Source: Corynebacterium pseudodiphtheriticum DSM 44287 (GTDB lineage: Bacteria; Actinomycetota; Actinomycetes; Mycobacteriales; Mycobacteriaceae). From it: a stretch of 64,000 nt of DNA. Below the pieces are notes generated by a model that had not been told where the DNA came from, ran no database searches, and worked only from the letters and a program-made list of their open reading frames with translations. Positions 63,151-64,000 of the stretch are shown here, one piece after another. A program made the position numbers and the translations under genes. The stretch is taken from positions 310,001-374,000 of the forward strand of contig NZ_JIAH01000006.1 of NCBI RefSeq assembly GCF_000688415.1, written 5' to 3'. Within the stretch, counting starts at the first letter, position 1; each line of letters starts with the position of its first letter.

Positions 63151-63179
63151 TTGCATGGCTCACTGAACGGGTTTATGCT
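63151..63179 (+). promoter_or_regulatory. Sigma-70-type promoter of rpsA
   Basis: TTGCAT (63151-63156) and TATGCT (63174-63179) are spaced by 17 nt and lie about 190 nt before the rpsA start, giving a long 5' untranslated region. Confidence 0.6.
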
Positions 63180-63203
63180 TTATAAGGCACGTCTATGCGT
63201 TAG

Positions 63204-63298
63204 AAGTGCGTGAACTCTGATAGGAAGTTTGACGCACTTGTGGCGCGAGATCGTGAGCTTGCATGAGGCACTGAACCGTTCTCTTAGGTTCAGTGCCT
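63204..63298 (+). promoter_or_regulatory. Two hairpins in the rpsA leader
   Basis: Hairpin 1: AAGTGCGT/ACGCACTT (63204-63211, 63232-63239). Hairpin 2: AGGCACTGAACC/GGTTCAGTGCCT (63266-63277, 63287-63298), a 12-bp perfect stem with 9-nt loop. No T-run follows, so a terminator is unlikely; S1 is known to regulate its own mRNA in Escherichia coli, so a role in autoregulation is a reasonable guess. Confidence 0.5.
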
Positions 63299-63368
63299 GA
63301 AGTGAAGTCCGCGAGAGACTGCAAATGTACACAATCGATTTCCTATCCATTTCGGAGCACGCAACAAT

Positions 63369-64000
63369 ATGACAGCTTCTAAGGCCCCTCAGGTAGCCGT
63401 AAACGACATCGGCACCGCTGAGGATTTTCTCGCCGCGATCGACGAGACCATCAAGTACTTCAATGACGGTGACATTGTAGAAGGCACCGTCGTCAAGGTC
63501 GATCACGACGAGGTACTGCTTGACATCGGATACAAGACCGAGGGTGTAATTCCTTCTCGTGAGTTGTCCATCAAGCACGACGTCAACCCAGATGAGGTTG
63601 TTCAGCTGGGCGACCAGATCGACGCCTTGGTTTTGACGAAGGAAGACAAGGAAGGCCGTCTGCTGCTTTCCAAGAAGCGCGCACAGTACGAGCGCGCTTG
63701 GGGTGCCATCGAGGACCTCAAGGAAAACGACGAGCACGTCACCGGTACCGTTATCGAGGTTGTCAAGGGCGGCCTGATCCTGGACATCGGTCTGCGTGGC
63801 TTCCTGCCTGCTTCCCTGGTAGAAATGCGCCGCGTTCGTGACCTGGAGCCTTACATCGGTCAGGAACTTGACGCTAAGATCATCGAGCTGGACAAGAACC
63901 GCAACAACGTTGTTCTGTCCCGCCGTGCATACCTGGAGCAGACCCAGTCCGAGGTTCGCTCCGAATTCCTGCACCAGCTGCAAAAGGGTCAGGTTCGCAA
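63369..64000 (+). CDS. rpsA: 30S ribosomal protein S1, 5' part (runs off the window)
   Basis: Starts at ATG 63369 (Met-Thr-Ala-Ser-Lys-Ala) and is open to the window end, covering about 210 codons. Two S1 (OB-fold) RNA-binding repeats are visible: GDIVEGTVVKVDHDEVLLDI at about residues 36-55, and VTGTVIEVVKGGLILDIGLR at about residues 122-141. S1 binds mRNA and brings it to the small ribosomal subunit. The truncated C-terminus cannot be assessed. Confidence 0.93.
   Translation, partial: MTASKAPQVAVNDIGTAEDFLAAIDETIKYFNDGDIVEGTVVKVDHDEVLLDIGYKTEGVIPSRELSIKHDVNPDEVVQLGDQIDALVLTKEDKEGRLLLSKKRAQYERAWGAIEDLKENDEHVTGTVIEVVKGGLILDIGLRGFLPASLVEMRRVRDLEPYIGQELDAKIIELDKNRNNVVLSRRAYLEQTQSEVRSEFLHQLQKGQVR

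Overview
The window looks like a chromosomal piece of a Corynebacterium (order Mycobacteriales). The evidence is gene content and order: an IclR-type leucine regulator divergent from leuC-leuD, a Nudix/phosphatase MutT1, gpsA, ddl, a DUF3515 protein, thiL, ung, a DAK2-domain protein, recG, rsmD and coaD. This is the order known from the Mycobacterium/Corynebacterium lineage, and polA and rpsA lie further on. The species cannot be fixed from the sequence alone.

Layout. (1) 1-8.2 kb is accessory DNA: small unknown genes with helix-turn-helix features, a HIRAN-domain protein, a decayed IS3-family element (4957-6264), and a Panacea-domain antitoxin paired with an unknown partner (6526-7637), probably a toxin-antitoxin pair. 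(2) 8.3-29.6 kb is core chromosome: a secreted SGNH/GDSL hydrolase, a DMT-type permease, a thiolase, an aldehyde dehydrogenase, a photolyase, leucine biosynthesis with its regulator, and the gpsA-to-coaD housekeeping block, ending with a DUF368 membrane protein. (3) A tRNA with a Leu (CAA) anticodon (29802-29878) marks the edge of a degraded prophage (about 29.9-35.5 kb). Its remains are a scaffold-like protein, a toxin/immunity-like pair, repressor and ImmA-like genes, a TM2 protein, and a tyrosine integrase broken by frameshifts, one of them at a run of 14 G.

(4) 35.5-52.3 kb is a defence island. Its centre is a run of four tightly coupled genes: type III restriction-modification mod and res, then an OLD-family ATPase/TOPRIM nuclease and a UvrD-like helicase (a Gabija-like pair). 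Junctions are a 4-nt gap, a 1-nt overlap and a 4-nt overlap, so the four genes are probably one operon. A frameshifted XRE-type regulator ends inside the mod start codon. A single-chain type ISP restriction-modification enzyme (1644 aa) follows on the opposite strand, together with a fragment of a second related enzyme. Three copies of a small cassette lie beside these systems: a hairpin, a one-helix membrane microprotein, and an overlapping excisionase-like DNA-binding gene starting Met-Gln-Pro. Two copies also share a control region of about 110 bp with an exact CCGTAC-TG-GTACGG palindrome.

(5) 52.4-64 kb returns to core genome: a conserved hypothetical gene, polA, a siderophore-interacting-protein fusion, a peptide-type ABC importer (binding lipoprotein, two permeases, fused double ATPase), and the 5' part of rpsA with a promoter and two leader hairpins.

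The best candidates for something undescribed are the coupled mod-res-OLD-UvrD operon and the repeated hairpin/microprotein/DNA-binding cassettes around the island.
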